From an uncultured Eubacteriales bacterium (GTDB taxonomy: Bacteria; Bacillota; Clostridia; Oscillospirales; CAG-272), in contig CAKRNO010000014.1 in assembly GCA_934371135.1 (NCBI GenBank), positions 1-42,393 of the forward strand: 42,393 bases of DNA, given 5' to 3'. The translations under genes were made by a program, and so were the position numbers. The notes beneath the pieces were generated by a model, which had not been told where the DNA came from, did not search any database, and was given only the letters and a program-made list of their open reading frames with translations. Of this stretch, positions 32,190-39,555 are shown piece by piece; positions within the stretch are counted from its first letter, which is position 1; every line of letters starts with the position of its first letter.

Positions 32190-34592
32190 TCAGGCGCGCC
32201 CGAGCAGGACGGCGGTGACGGCACCACCCGCGGCGAGGGAGGTCGCGAGTACATAGCGGAGCCCGGACGTTCTGACGGCGGTCGTCTTCACGGCGTCACC
32301 GCCGAGGAGGTAGGCTTTGACCTCCGCCCCGCGCTTGCCGGCGAGGAGGAGCGCTGCCTCCGCCGCGGAGAGCGCGGCAGATGCCGCGCGGCATTCGCCG
32401 ACGGTGTCCTTGACGCTCATGACGGGGAGGGTAGCGAGCTTTTCGTCACCGAAGGCGAGCCGGTAGGCGCCGGTTTCCACCCGGTCAAAGGCGGTCTGCC
32501 CGTTCGAGAAGCCGATGACGGCATCCACGTCCGCGGGGGTGATGCCCGCATCCTCGCAGGCGAGGCGGACGGCGCGGGCGACGGCATCCTCCGAGCCCGA
32601 GACGGTGCCGAACTTCACGGCGGCGTTTGCCATACCGTAGCCGAGCACCTTGGCATACGGCTCGGCGCCGCGCGCCTTTACGCTGTCGGCGCTCTCAAGC
32701 ACGAGCGTGACGCTGCCGTCCCCGAGGACAAAGCCCGCGTCGCCGGCGTAGGCGCCGTGCACATGGTCGGAGACGACGCCGAGCTTGCGGTAGAGGCTGT
32801 CGATGATCCCGCTGTTCTCGTCCGTACCGGTGGCGAGCATGATGTTCTCCTGCCCCTCGCGGATGATGTTCATCGCGTAGGCAATGCCGGCGAGGCCGGA
32901 CTGCGCCCCGTTCGTGACGGTGACGTTATAGCCCTTGATGCCGGAGCAGATGGAGAGATAGCCGCCGGCGGCGTTGTAAACGGTGTTCGGGAACTTGAAG
33001 GCGCTGCCGGCGGCATTGCCCTTTGCAACGATGTCGCGCTGGAAGTCGCAGACGGTCGAGAGCGGACCCTCGGAGGTGCCGACCACGATGCCGATGTCGG
33101 TGGCGTTCTCGTCCGTTACGGTGAGATGCGCGTCTGCGAGCGCCTCCATGCCAGAGACCGCCTGCAGCTGGCTGAATTTATCGAGCTTGCGATAGAATGC
33201 CATTTTGAGCCCGCAGGTGTCAAAATCGTCGTGCCCGACCCCGGACATGACGGACGCGTCGGCGGGTGCCTCGCCCTTTTCGGCTCTTTCGAGGTAGGAG
33301 GGGATGCCGTTGCCGCCCGGCAGAACAAGCCCGAGACCCGTAAGATAGACGTCCTGCTTCTTTGCAGGCAGGGTCACGTCGCCCGCCTCGCGACTGAACA
33401 CGATGGAGGCGTTGTTGCCGCCGAAAGCGAAGGAGTTGCTCATGACGTTCGTCATCTGCTTTTCGCGCGCGACGTTCGGGCGGAAGTCGATCTTCCCGGC
33501 GCGCTCGGAGAGGCGCACGAGGTCCTCGTCGGTGTAGCCGACCGTCGGGGGTACCACCCCGTCCGTCAGCGCCTTGACGGTGAAGACGGCTTCGATGGCA
33601 CCGGCGGCACCCAGGCAGTGCCCGACCATCGCCTTGGTCGAGCTGACGGAGAGATCGTCGTTCTCCGCGTCGAAGACGGTGTGGAGGGAGAGAAACTCCG
33701 CTTCGTCATTCTTCGCCGTACCGGTGCCGTGTGCGTTGATGTAGGAAATATCCTTCGGGGTGAGCCCGGAGTTCTTCAGCGCGCGCAGGATGGCGTTCAT
33801 CTGCCCCTCGCCGTCCGGTCTCGGGGCGGTGATGTGATGTGCGTCACTGCTGACGCCGGCACCCAGCACCTCGCAGATGATGTGCGCGCCGCGCGCTACT
33901 GCATGGTCATAGGACTCGATGACGAGCGCACCGGAGCCCTCGCCGAGCGTGATGCCGCTGCAGCGGTTGAAGGGGGAGCAGGGCAGGGCGTCGAGCGCGT
34001 GGAGCGACAGGAACCCGGCATACGGCACGGAGGCAAAGGCGTCCGCACCGCCCGCGATGAAGACGTCGCCGACGCCGGCGCGGATGAGGTCGCAGGCATA
34101 GGCAATGCTGATGGTACCGGCGGCGCAGGCGTTCGCCACGTTGGTGACGACACCGCCCGCCCCGTTCGCACGGGCGACCATGTTGGCGATCGCCGAGATG
34201 GGCATCTTGGTGACGTCTTCGGCGTGCTCACCGTTCCGGTAGTAGTTTTCGATGCTGACGACGCCGCCGACGCAGGAGCCCATGATGACCCCGACGCGTG
34301 CGCTGTCCTCTTTCGTCATATCGAGCCCGGCGTTGCGGACGGCTTCACCCGCCGCCTTGACGCACAGGCGGGAGACGCGGTCCATCTCCTCGGCGTCGGG
34401 GACGGTGTCGAGGTCGGGGGCGTTTACCTCCGCCCCGAGGTTGGCATAGCAGCCCTCGGTCACGACCGAGGTAGCGGGTTTGATTCCGCTTTTTCCGGCT
34501 TTGGCGTTTTCCCAGCATTCGTCGGCGGTGTTCCCGATGGCGCTGACCATCCCGAGACCCGTGACGACGCAACGGATTTTGTTGTCAGTCAT
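32190..34592 (-). CDS. Fused ketosynthase (KAS II-like) and catalytically degenerate ketosynthase
   Basis: 800 aa, nearly twice a normal FabF. The start at 34592 (MTDNKIRCVVTGLG) is where FabF homology begins. The N-terminal half (about 1-410) is an intact condensing enzyme: Cys156 in NACAAGT, His288 in NAHGTGT, His325 in VGHCLG. The second half (about 420-800) has the same fold signals (VYLTGLGLVLPGGNG; FPNTVYNAAGGYLS). However, the three catalytic positions read Ala563 (NGAQSG), Ser696 (FSNGQT) and Glu733 (VGECRA). Spacings match: 132 and 37 residues in the first half, 133 and 37 in the second. The second half is therefore a pseudo-ketosynthase, comparable in concept to the chain-length factor (KS-beta) of type II polyketide synthases. 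It probably shapes the acyl tunnel of a pseudo-heterodimer. No FabH is present, so how the enzyme is primed is unknown. Confidence 0.88.
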   Translation of the reverse strand: MTDNKIRCVVTGLGMVSAIGNTADECWENAKAGKSGIKPATSVVTEGCYANLGAEVNAPDLDTVPDAEEMDRVSRLCVKAAGEAVRNAGLDMTKEDSARVGVIMGSCVGGVVSIENYYRNGEHAEDVTKMPISAIANMVARANGAGGVVTNVANACAAGTISIAYACDLIRAGVGDVFIAGGADAFASVPYAGFLSLHALDALPCSPFNRCSGITLGEGSGALVIESYDHAVARGAHIICEVLGAGVSSDAHHITAPRPDGEGQMNAILRALKNSGLTPKDISYINAHGTGTAKNDEAEFLSLHTVFDAENDDLSVSSTKAMVGHCLGAAGAIEAVFTVKALTDGVVPPTVGYTDEDLVRLSERAGKIDFRPNVAREKQMTNVMSNSFAFGGNNASIVFSREAGDVTLPAKKQDVYLTGLGLVLPGGNGIPSYLERAEKGEAPADASVMSGVGHDDFDTCGLKMAFYRKLDKFSQLQAVSGMEALADAHLTVTDENATDIGIVVGTSEGPLSTVCDFQRDIVAKGNAAGSAFKFPNTVYNAAGGYLSICSGIKGYNVTVTNGAQSGLAGIAYAMNIIREGQENIMLATGTDENSGIIDSLYRKLGVVSDHVHGAYAGDAGFVLGDGSVTLVLESADSVKARGAEPYAKVLGYGMANAAVKFGTVSGSEDAVARAVRLACEDAGITPADVDAVIGFSNGQTAFDRVETGAYRLAFGDEKLATLPVMSVKDTVGECRAASAALSAAEAALLLAGKRGAEVKAYLLGGDAVKTTAVRTSGLRYVLATSLAAGGAVTAVLLGRA

Positions 34593-34648
34593 TTGTTCTG
34601 TCTCCTTACAGGCAAGCTGTATATAAAATTCAATATCAACAAAAGAAA

Positions 34649-34672
34649 GGGGATGCCGCAAAAGACACCCCC
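34649..34672 (-). terminator. Weak stem-loop after acpP, possible attenuator
   Basis: In the 87-base gap between acpP and the ketosynthase gene, the - strand reads GGGGTG...CATCCCC (six pairs with one bulge) followed by TTTCTTTTGTT. Partial termination here would leave more ACP than ketosynthase message. The stem is short, so the call is tentative. Confidence 0.35.
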
Positions 34673-34679
34673 GTGCGTT

Positions 34680-34928
34680 TTACCGATGCTCTGCGACGTA
34701 TTTGGCAAGGCTCTCTACATTGTAGAAGTGCTCTTTGCCCACCCCGGTCATCTGTACGCCCCATTCGTCATCGATGAAGCCGATGATCTCGAGGGAGTCG
34801 ATGGAGTCGAGCCCGATCTCATCCCCGAAAAGCGGGATCTCATCGGTCAGCACGTCTGCGTCGATGCCCAGGTTTTCGTTCAGGAGCACCTTGATTCTCT
34901 CGGCAATTGCTTTGGTCTCTTCGTTCAT
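34680..34928 (-). CDS. acpP: Acyl carrier protein
   Basis: 82 aa and acidic, the typical ACP size. The phosphopantetheine attachment site is Ser42 in GLDSIDSLEI. AAAGGA precedes the ATG at 34928. It carries the growing chain between the ketosynthase, FabG, FabZ, FabD and thioesterase encoded beside it. It starts 14 bases after the acyltransferase stop. A second, housekeeping ACP may exist elsewhere in the genome; only one is seen in this window. Confidence 0.95.
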   Translation of the reverse strand: MNEETKAIAERIKVLLNENLGIDADVLTDEIPLFGDEIGLDSIDSLEIIGFIDDEWGVQMTGVGKEHFYNVESLAKYVAEHR

Positions 34929-34942
34929 GTTTCTATTTCCTT

Positions 34943-35680
34943 TCAAGTGATGGCAGTCATGAGCTCCCGTTCACGGGGTTGCCCGTCCGACGGGGCGGCG
35001 GCAGTTGCCGCGGGGGTGCCGGCGGGGAGCGTTTCCCCGGCGGTGGGGAGGGGCGCCGGGAGCCCCAGCATCGCGGCGAGCGCCGCGCGGCATTTCTCCG
35101 TCTCCTCCCGCAGGATCAGGCTCGGTCTGCCGCGCCGCGCGAGATTGAGCGCGAGCGGGGCGCCGATGAGGATGGTCTTTCTCCGGAAGTGCCGGTATTC
35201 ACCGACGAGCGCGACGGGGATGACGGGGGCGCCGGTTTTGCGCGCCAGCATGAGCGCGCCTGGGTGAAAGTCTCCGAGCGAGCCGGTGGCGTTCAGCTTC
35301 CCCTCCGGGAAGATGAGGATGCTCCCGCCGCGGGCGAGCACCGCCTCGCCGCGGGCGAGCCACTCGGTGTCGAGCCCGGTGAGGTCCACCGGAATGTAGT
35401 GCAGATGGGTGAAAAGCCAGCGGATGCCGCGCTTGTCATACCATTTGCGCGTGACGTAGGTGTAGAGCTTTCGTTTTTTCAACGTCTGCGGCAGATAGTA
35501 GCCGTCGGTATGCGCCGTGTGGTTGGCGATGAGGATCGCCGGGGTCTTACGGAACAGGCGCCGTGTCTCCCGATCGGCGAAACGGATCCGCGGCGGATAG
35601 AGAATACGGTTCCACAGTCCCCAGAAGAAATAGACGATCCGCACCGGAATACACAGCAGTATGTATCCGATCTTTTGCAT
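34943..35680 (-). CDS. PlsC-like lysophospholipid/glycerol acyltransferase
   Basis: 245 aa with the start at 35680 (AAGGAG just upstream). One N-terminal hydrophobic segment (IGYILLCIPVRIVYFFWGLW) would hold it at the membrane. Acyltransferase motifs are NHTAHTD (H-x4-D catalytic pair) and FPEGK. The last 40 residues are Pro/Ala-rich and look disordered. PlsC-type enzymes move an acyl chain from ACP or CoA onto a lipid hydroxyl. As first gene of the acyl-chain operon it could place the operon's product on a lipid, alongside the thioesterase route to free acid. The acceptor is unknown. Confidence 0.85.
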   Translation of the reverse strand: MQKIGYILLCIPVRIVYFFWGLWNRILYPPRIRFADRETRRLFRKTPAILIANHTAHTDGYYLPQTLKKRKLYTYVTRKWYDKRGIRWLFTHLHYIPVDLTGLDTEWLARGEAVLARGGSILIFPEGKLNATGSLGDFHPGALMLARKTGAPVIPVALVGEYRHFRRKTILIGAPLALNLARRGRPSLILREETEKCRAALAAMLGLPAPLPTAGETLPAGTPAATAAAPSDGQPRERELMTAIT

Positions 35681-35728
35681 AAATCTCCTTCGGGCGGGGT
35701 GCAAAGGGTGCCCCGATTTTCCGTGTCC

Positions 35729-35757
35729 ATTGTAACATTGATTTTTTGGCTTGCCAA
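35729..35757 (-). promoter_or_regulatory. Promoter of the acyl-chain operon
   Basis: On the - strand: TTGGCA, 17 bases, TACAAT. The -10 is about 48 bases upstream of the acyltransferase ATG. No other good promoter is seen further down the operon. Confidence 0.7.
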
Positions 35758-35765
35758 TGGTCAAT
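35737..35765. promoter_or_regulatory. Inverted repeat over the -35, candidate operator
   Basis: ATTGA-n4-TTGGC-tt-GCCAA-n3-TCAAT is a nested inverted repeat centred on the -35 element of the acyl-chain operon promoter. A repressor bound here would block polymerase. It does not match the FapR or FabT consensus I know, so the regulator is unknown. Confidence 0.5.
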
Positions 35766-35807
35766 CGCCGCGGTTTGTACTAAAAAACCGTACGCGGATG
35801 GGCGCGT

Positions 35808-35900
35808 GTGCGCGCCGTCGCGCCCGCGCGTCGGATGCTCGGATGCCGCAATTTTGGCGGAACGAAAACCTGAACGCGTGCGCGCCGTCGCGCCCGCGCG
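35808..35900. repeat. 23-bp direct repeat, 70-bp period, in the acyl-chain/pst intergenic gap
   Basis: An identical 23-bp G+C-rich unit (GTGCGCGCCGTCGCGC...) is at 35808-35830 and 35878-35900. Between them is a tandem 8-bp repeat TCGGATGC-TCGGATGC (35831-35846). No gene is seen in 35766-35944. The function is unknown. Confidence 0.7.
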
Positions 35901-35952
35901 GGCAGAGCCGCCGCCCCACGCCCGGTGGTGAGCCGCACGGTGATTTTACGAT

Positions 35953-35990
35953 TTTACATAGATTTAACGAGAATTTGCCCGTGATATGAT
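35953..35990 (+). promoter_or_regulatory. PhoP box and promoter of the pst operon
   Basis: TTTACA (35953), TTAACG (35964) and a degenerate TTGCCC (35975) lie at 11-bp spacing, with an additional off-phase TTTACG at 35945. The -10 TATGAT (35985-35990) follows, and the repeats occupy the -35 region, where no normal -35 is found. This is the layout of PhoP-activated promoters in Bacillus. The core matches the box before the Na+/phosphate cotransporter almost base for base. Confidence 0.78.
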
Positions 35991-36075
35991 AGTCCCGCCC
36001 GCGGCGGCTCTGCTACAATGTGGGCAGAACCGGAAAAGGAAAGAACAAAACATCAGACAAAGGGGTAAATTTGTT

Positions 36076-36936
36076 ATGAAAAACATTGTGTTACGCACAG
36101 TCGGTATCCTCGCGATCCTCGCGATGGTCATCGCGGCATTTGCTTCCTGCGGCGGCGGGAAGAACATCACGGTCGTCGGCCGTGAGGACGGCAGCGGCAC
36201 CAAGTCCGCATTCATGGAGATCATCGGACTGAAGGGCAAAGCGGATGTCGAGGGCATCATCGCCCACAGCAGCACCGCCGCGGTCCTGAACGAAGTCAGG
36301 AACAATCCGAACGCGATCGCCTACGACAGCCTCGGGTACATCGATGACACCGTGAAGATCCTCTCGGTGGACGGCGTTGCCTGCACGGTCGGGAACATCA
36401 AGAACGGCACCTACAAGATCTCCCGTCCGCTGAACATCGTCTATAAGGAAGCCACCCTGAACGATGCGGTGAACAAGGCATTCTACGACTTCCTCGGCAG
36501 CAGCCAGGCACAGAAGATCATCTCCGATAACGGCTATGTGTCCACCAAGGACGGCGCGACGGAGTACACCGTGCACGCGGGTCTCACCGGTAAGATCGGT
36601 ATCTCCGGCAGCACCTCGCTCCAGCCGCTGATGGTCAAGCTCGCCGACAAGTTCCGTGAGATCCAGCCCGATGTGACGATCGAGGTCTCCGGCGGCGGCT
36701 CCGGCACGGGCTACAAGAACGCAGAGAACGGCACGAGCCAGTTCGGCATGATCTCCGAGTCCTTCAAGTCCGAGAAGGCAGCGAGCTGCACCTACTACGA
36801 GGTGGCAAAGGACGGTATCGCCGTCATCGTCAACAAGAAGAACGCAGTGGACAACATCGCGCTTGATACGCTGAAGAACATCTACAACTGCGAGGCAGGC
36901 GACAACGCCGTCACCACCTGGGACCAGGTGAAATAA
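36076..36936 (+). CDS. pstS: Phosphate-binding lipoprotein PstS, circularly permuted
   Basis: 286 aa. The ATG at 36076 follows AAAGGGG. The lipoprotein signal ends in lipobox FASC (Cys25). The phosphate-site motifs are all present but in reversed halves. REDGSGTK (from residue 36), NPNAIAYDSLGY, KNGTYKISRP and the DFL...GYVS stretch, normally the C-terminal half of PstS, come first. SGSTSLQP (177-184) and SGGGSGTGYKNA (205 onward), followed by DGIAVIVNKKNAVDNI and ending at TTWDQVK, normally the N-terminal half, come last. A two-lobed binding protein can tolerate such a permutation because the hinge strands lie close together. It should bind phosphate outside the membrane and feed PstCAB. I recall similar ordering in binding proteins of gut Clostridia, so the arrangement may be lineage-wide. 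Confidence 0.9.
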   Translation: MKNIVLRTVGILAILAMVIAAFASCGGGKNITVVGREDGSGTKSAFMEIIGLKGKADVEGIIAHSSTAAVLNEVRNNPNAIAYDSLGYIDDTVKILSVDGVACTVGNIKNGTYKISRPLNIVYKEATLNDAVNKAFYDFLGSSQAQKIISDNGYVSTKDGATEYTVHAGLTGKIGISGSTSLQPLMVKLADKFREIQPDVTIEVSGGGSGTGYKNAENGTSQFGMISESFKSEKAASCTYYEVAKDGIAVIVNKKNAVDNIALDTLKNIYNCEAGDNAVTTWDQVK

Positions 36937-36958
36937 AGATAGCAAAGGATATTCCCTC

Positions 36959-37876
36959 ATGAAATGGTTGACTGAACCGCATTGGATCGCAGCGAGGGAA
37001 AAACTGATGAAGGGTGTGTTTCTTGTAAGCGCACTCTTCTCGGTCTTTGCGCTCGTCACGATCACCGTGTATCTGCTCGCGAGCGGGGTACCGTTTATCG
37101 CGAAGACCGGGTTCGGTAAGTTCGTCCTCGGGATGCGGTGGGCGCCGCTCGCCGATACGCCCTCCTACGGCATCTTCCCGATGATCGTCGCAAGCCTCTA
37201 TGTGACCGCGCTCTCGACCCTTTTCGGGGTAGGCGTCGGGCTCTTCACGGCGGTTTGCCTCTATAAGTTCTGCCCGAAAAAGCTGGTGGCTCCCATCCGG
37301 CAGATGGTGAACCTGCTCGCCGGGATCCCGTCGGTGATCTACGGGCTTTTCGGCATGACGGTCATTGTGCCGTTCATCCGTGACCATGTGTCGCCGCGGG
37401 GCGTCGGTTACGGGATTCTCTCCTCGTCCGTCGTGCTCGCCATTATGGTGCTGCCCACCGTTGTCAGCGTCTCGCTCGACGCGATGCGCGCCGTGCCGGA
37501 GAGCTACTATGAGGGGGCGCTCGCCCTCGGGGCGACCAAAGAGGCGGCGACCTTCCGCGTCATGCTCCCCGCCGCAAAGAGCGGTATCCTCGCCGGGGTG
37601 GTCCTCGCCGTCGGGCGGGCGCTCGGGGAGACGATGGCGGTCATGATGGTCATCGGGAACAGCCCGACGATGCCGAAAAGCCTGTTCCAGAGCGTGCGTA
37701 CCATGACCTCCAACATCGCTATGGGCGCGACCGAGATGACGGGGGATGCCGTCACGGCGCTCATCGCGACAGGTGTAGTCCTCTTTGTGTTTACCCTGCT
37801 GCTCAATATGGGATTTTCGCTCCTGAAGCGGGATAAGGTCCGCGAGGGGGGCAGGAAGAAGGGAGGCGGTAAGTGA
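36959..37876 (+). CDS. pstC: Phosphate ABC transporter permease PstC
   Basis: 305 aa with about six membrane helices. The EAA loop is SYYEGALALGATKEAATFRVMLPAA, and the PstC-type segments LAGIPSVIYGLFGM and GRALGETMAVMMVIGN are present. The start at 36959 has AAAGGA ten bases upstream. An internal ATG at 37007 with GAGGG in front is a possible alternative that would shorten the cytoplasmic N-terminus by 16 residues. It forms the phosphate channel with PstA, whose start overlaps the pstC stop. Confidence 0.93.
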   Translation: MKWLTEPHWIAAREKLMKGVFLVSALFSVFALVTITVYLLASGVPFIAKTGFGKFVLGMRWAPLADTPSYGIFPMIVASLYVTALSTLFGVGVGLFTAVCLYKFCPKKLVAPIRQMVNLLAGIPSVIYGLFGMTVIVPFIRDHVSPRGVGYGILSSSVVLAIMVLPTVVSVSLDAMRAVPESYYEGALALGATKEAATFRVMLPAAKSGILAGVVLAVGRALGETMAVMMVIGNSPTMPKSLFQSVRTMTSNIAMGATEMTGDAVTALIATGVVLFVFTLLLNMGFSLLKRDKVREGGRKKGGGK

Positions 37877-38754
37877 TGGAAACGGTTGCTTCCGGAAAAA
37901 GCGGCGCCTCGCGCCGTGCCCGCTTCGGGCGGGGTCTGTTCCACGCCCTGCGCGGGGTGAGCGTCGGCTCGACTGCCCTCGCCGTCATCGCCCTCATCGC
38001 CGTGATTGCCTATGTGCTCATCGGCGGGGTGGGAGGTGTGTCCTGGCAGCTGCTGTTCGGCGCGTATCGTGGCGACCGGGTCTCCATCCTCCCGGCGTTC
38101 GTCGGGACGCTGGAGCTGGTGCTCATCGCCGTGGTGATCGCCGTCCCGATCGGGATCGGCAGTGCCATCTACCTCGTGGAGTACATGAACAATAAAGGGA
38201 AGCTCGTCAAGATCATCCGCGTCGCGACCGAGACACTCGCCGGCATTCCGAGCATCGTCTACGGGCTGTTCGGGTACCTCGTGTTCGTCGTTTCGTTCGG
38301 CTGGGGGTATTCGCTCCTCGGCGGCGGCATCACGCTCGCCGTGATGATCCTGCCCGTCATCGTCCGCTCGACGGAGGAGAGCCTGCTCGCCGTGCCGGAC
38401 GGCTTCCGCGAGGGCTCCTATGCCCTCGGGGCGAGCAAGGTGCGGACCATCTTCCGCGTCGTGCTCCCGAGCGCGGCGCCGGGGATTGTGACGGCGATGA
38501 TTCTCGCCGTCGGGCGTGTCGTCAGCGAGAGCGCGGTGCTCATCCTCACGATTGGGATGGTGGTGAACCTGGTTCCCGCCACGCCGATGAGCTCCGGCAC
38601 CAGTCTCGCGCTCGATATCTATTATTTCGCGAGCCACGGGTACCCGAATGAAGCGGCGGCGACCGCCGTGGTGCTGCTCGTATTCGTCGTGTGCCTGAAC
38701 CTGCTCGCCGGTGCTGTCGGAAAAATGATGAAGAAAGGAATGGGAGAAACGTAA
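37876..38754 (+). CDS. pstA: Phosphate ABC transporter permease PstA
   Basis: 292 aa starting at the ATG of the TGATG overlap with pstC, with GGGAGG upstream. About six membrane helices are visible. The EAA loop is GFREGSYALGASKVRTIFRVVLPSAA, with ETLAGIPSIVYGLFGYLVFV before it, as usual in PstA. It pairs with PstC in the membrane and contacts the ATPase PstB. The stop overlaps the pstB start as TAATG, so pstC, pstA and pstB are translationally coupled. Confidence 0.94.
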   Translation: METVASGKSGASRRARFGRGLFHALRGVSVGSTALAVIALIAVIAYVLIGGVGGVSWQLLFGAYRGDRVSILPAFVGTLELVLIAVVIAVPIGIGSAIYLVEYMNNKGKLVKIIRVATETLAGIPSIVYGLFGYLVFVVSFGWGYSLLGGGITLAVMILPVIVRSTEESLLAVPDGFREGSYALGASKVRTIFRVVLPSAAPGIVTAMILAVGRVVSESAVLILTIGMVVNLVPATPMSSGTSLALDIYYFASHGYPNEAAATAVVLLVFVVCLNLLAGAVGKMMKKGMGET

Positions 38755-39524
38755 TGCAGGAATTTCATGACCCTATGCGCATTTCGGTAAAGGATTGTCA
38801 CCTCTGGTACGGCTCTTTTGAGGCGCTCAAGGGGATCTCCGTGGAGATAGAGCCGCAGGAGGTCACGGCATTTATCGGACCCTCCGGCTGCGGCAAGAGC
38901 ACGTTTCTGAAGATCCTGAACCGTATGAACGACCTGGTGGACGGCTGCCGCATCACCGGGGAATTCAAAATCGGCGGCGTGGACATTTTCGCAAAGGATA
39001 CGGACGTCAACCTCCTGCGCCGCGAGGTCGGTATGGTGTTCCAGAAGCCGAACCCGTTCCCGATGAGCATTTACGACAATATCGCGTTTGCTCCCCGCAC
39101 CTTCGGCGTGACGAAAAAGGCAGACCTGGACGAGATCGTCGAGGGGAGCCTGCGGCGCGCGAGCATCTGGGATGAGGTCAAGGACCGCCTGCGGCGCAGC
39201 GCGCTCGGGATGTCCGGCGGGCAGCAGCAGCGGTTGTGCATCGCGCGCTCCCTCGCGGCGAACCCGCGCATCCTGCTCATGGATGAGCCGACCTCGGCGC
39301 TCGACCCCATTTCGACGGGGAAGATCGAGGAGCTCATCGGCGAGCTGCGCAAGACGCTGACCATCGTCATCGTGACGCACAATATGCAGCAGGCGACGCG
39401 TATCGCCGATAAGACGGCGTTCTTCTACCTCGGGGAGCTCATCGAGTACGGCACGACGGAGCAGATTTTCTCCTGCCCGAACGACCCGCGCACGGAAAAC
39501 TATATTACGGGCAGATTCGGTTAA
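38754..39524 (+). CDS. pstB: Phosphate ABC transporter ATPase PstB
   Basis: 256 aa, the usual PstB size. The ATG at 38754 overlaps the pstA stop. ATPase motifs are Walker A GPSGCGKST, Q-loop FQKPNPFPMSIYDN (the PstB-specific NPFPMS), signature MSGGQQQR, Walker B LLMDEPTSALDP, and the switch THNMQQA. It powers phosphate import through PstCA and, with PhoU, relays phosphate status to the PhoR kinase. It ends 31 bases before phoU. Confidence 0.97.
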   Translation: MQEFHDPMRISVKDCHLWYGSFEALKGISVEIEPQEVTAFIGPSGCGKSTFLKILNRMNDLVDGCRITGEFKIGGVDIFAKDTDVNLLRREVGMVFQKPNPFPMSIYDNIAFAPRTFGVTKKADLDEIVEGSLRRASIWDEVKDRLRRSALGMSGGQQQRLCIARSLAANPRILLMDEPTSALDPISTGKIEELIGELRKTLTIVIVTHNMQQATRIADKTAFFYLGELIEYGTTEQIFSCPNDPRTENYITGRFG

Positions 39525-39526
39525 AA

Positions 39527-39555
39527 TTGACAAGAATTTCGGGAGGCGTTATAAT
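39527..39555 (+). promoter_or_regulatory. Perfect sigma-A promoter abutting the phoU start codon
   Basis: TTGACA (39527-39532), 17 bases, TATAAT (39550-39555): a twelve-of-twelve match. The -10 touches the phoU ATG at 39556 and the spacer contains the phoU ribosome site GGGAGG. A transcript from here would begin inside phoU and so would mainly serve phoB-phoR. Confidence 0.65.

Noticed and set aside
32190..33350. Second ketosynthase half as a KSQ-type decarboxylase
   Set aside because: KSQ has Gln exactly at the Cys position. Here the aligned residue is Ala563, with Gln one step later, and both active-site histidines are lost as well.
32184..35267. A long + strand open frame (over 1000 codons) opposite the acyl-chain genes
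   Set aside because: It runs antisense to well-recognised ketosynthase, ACP and acyltransferase genes, has no family signal and is explained by G+C-rich codon use that removes stops on the other strand.
35808..35900. CRISPR-like array
   Set aside because: Only two repeat copies, very G+C-rich, no further units and no cas genes in the window.
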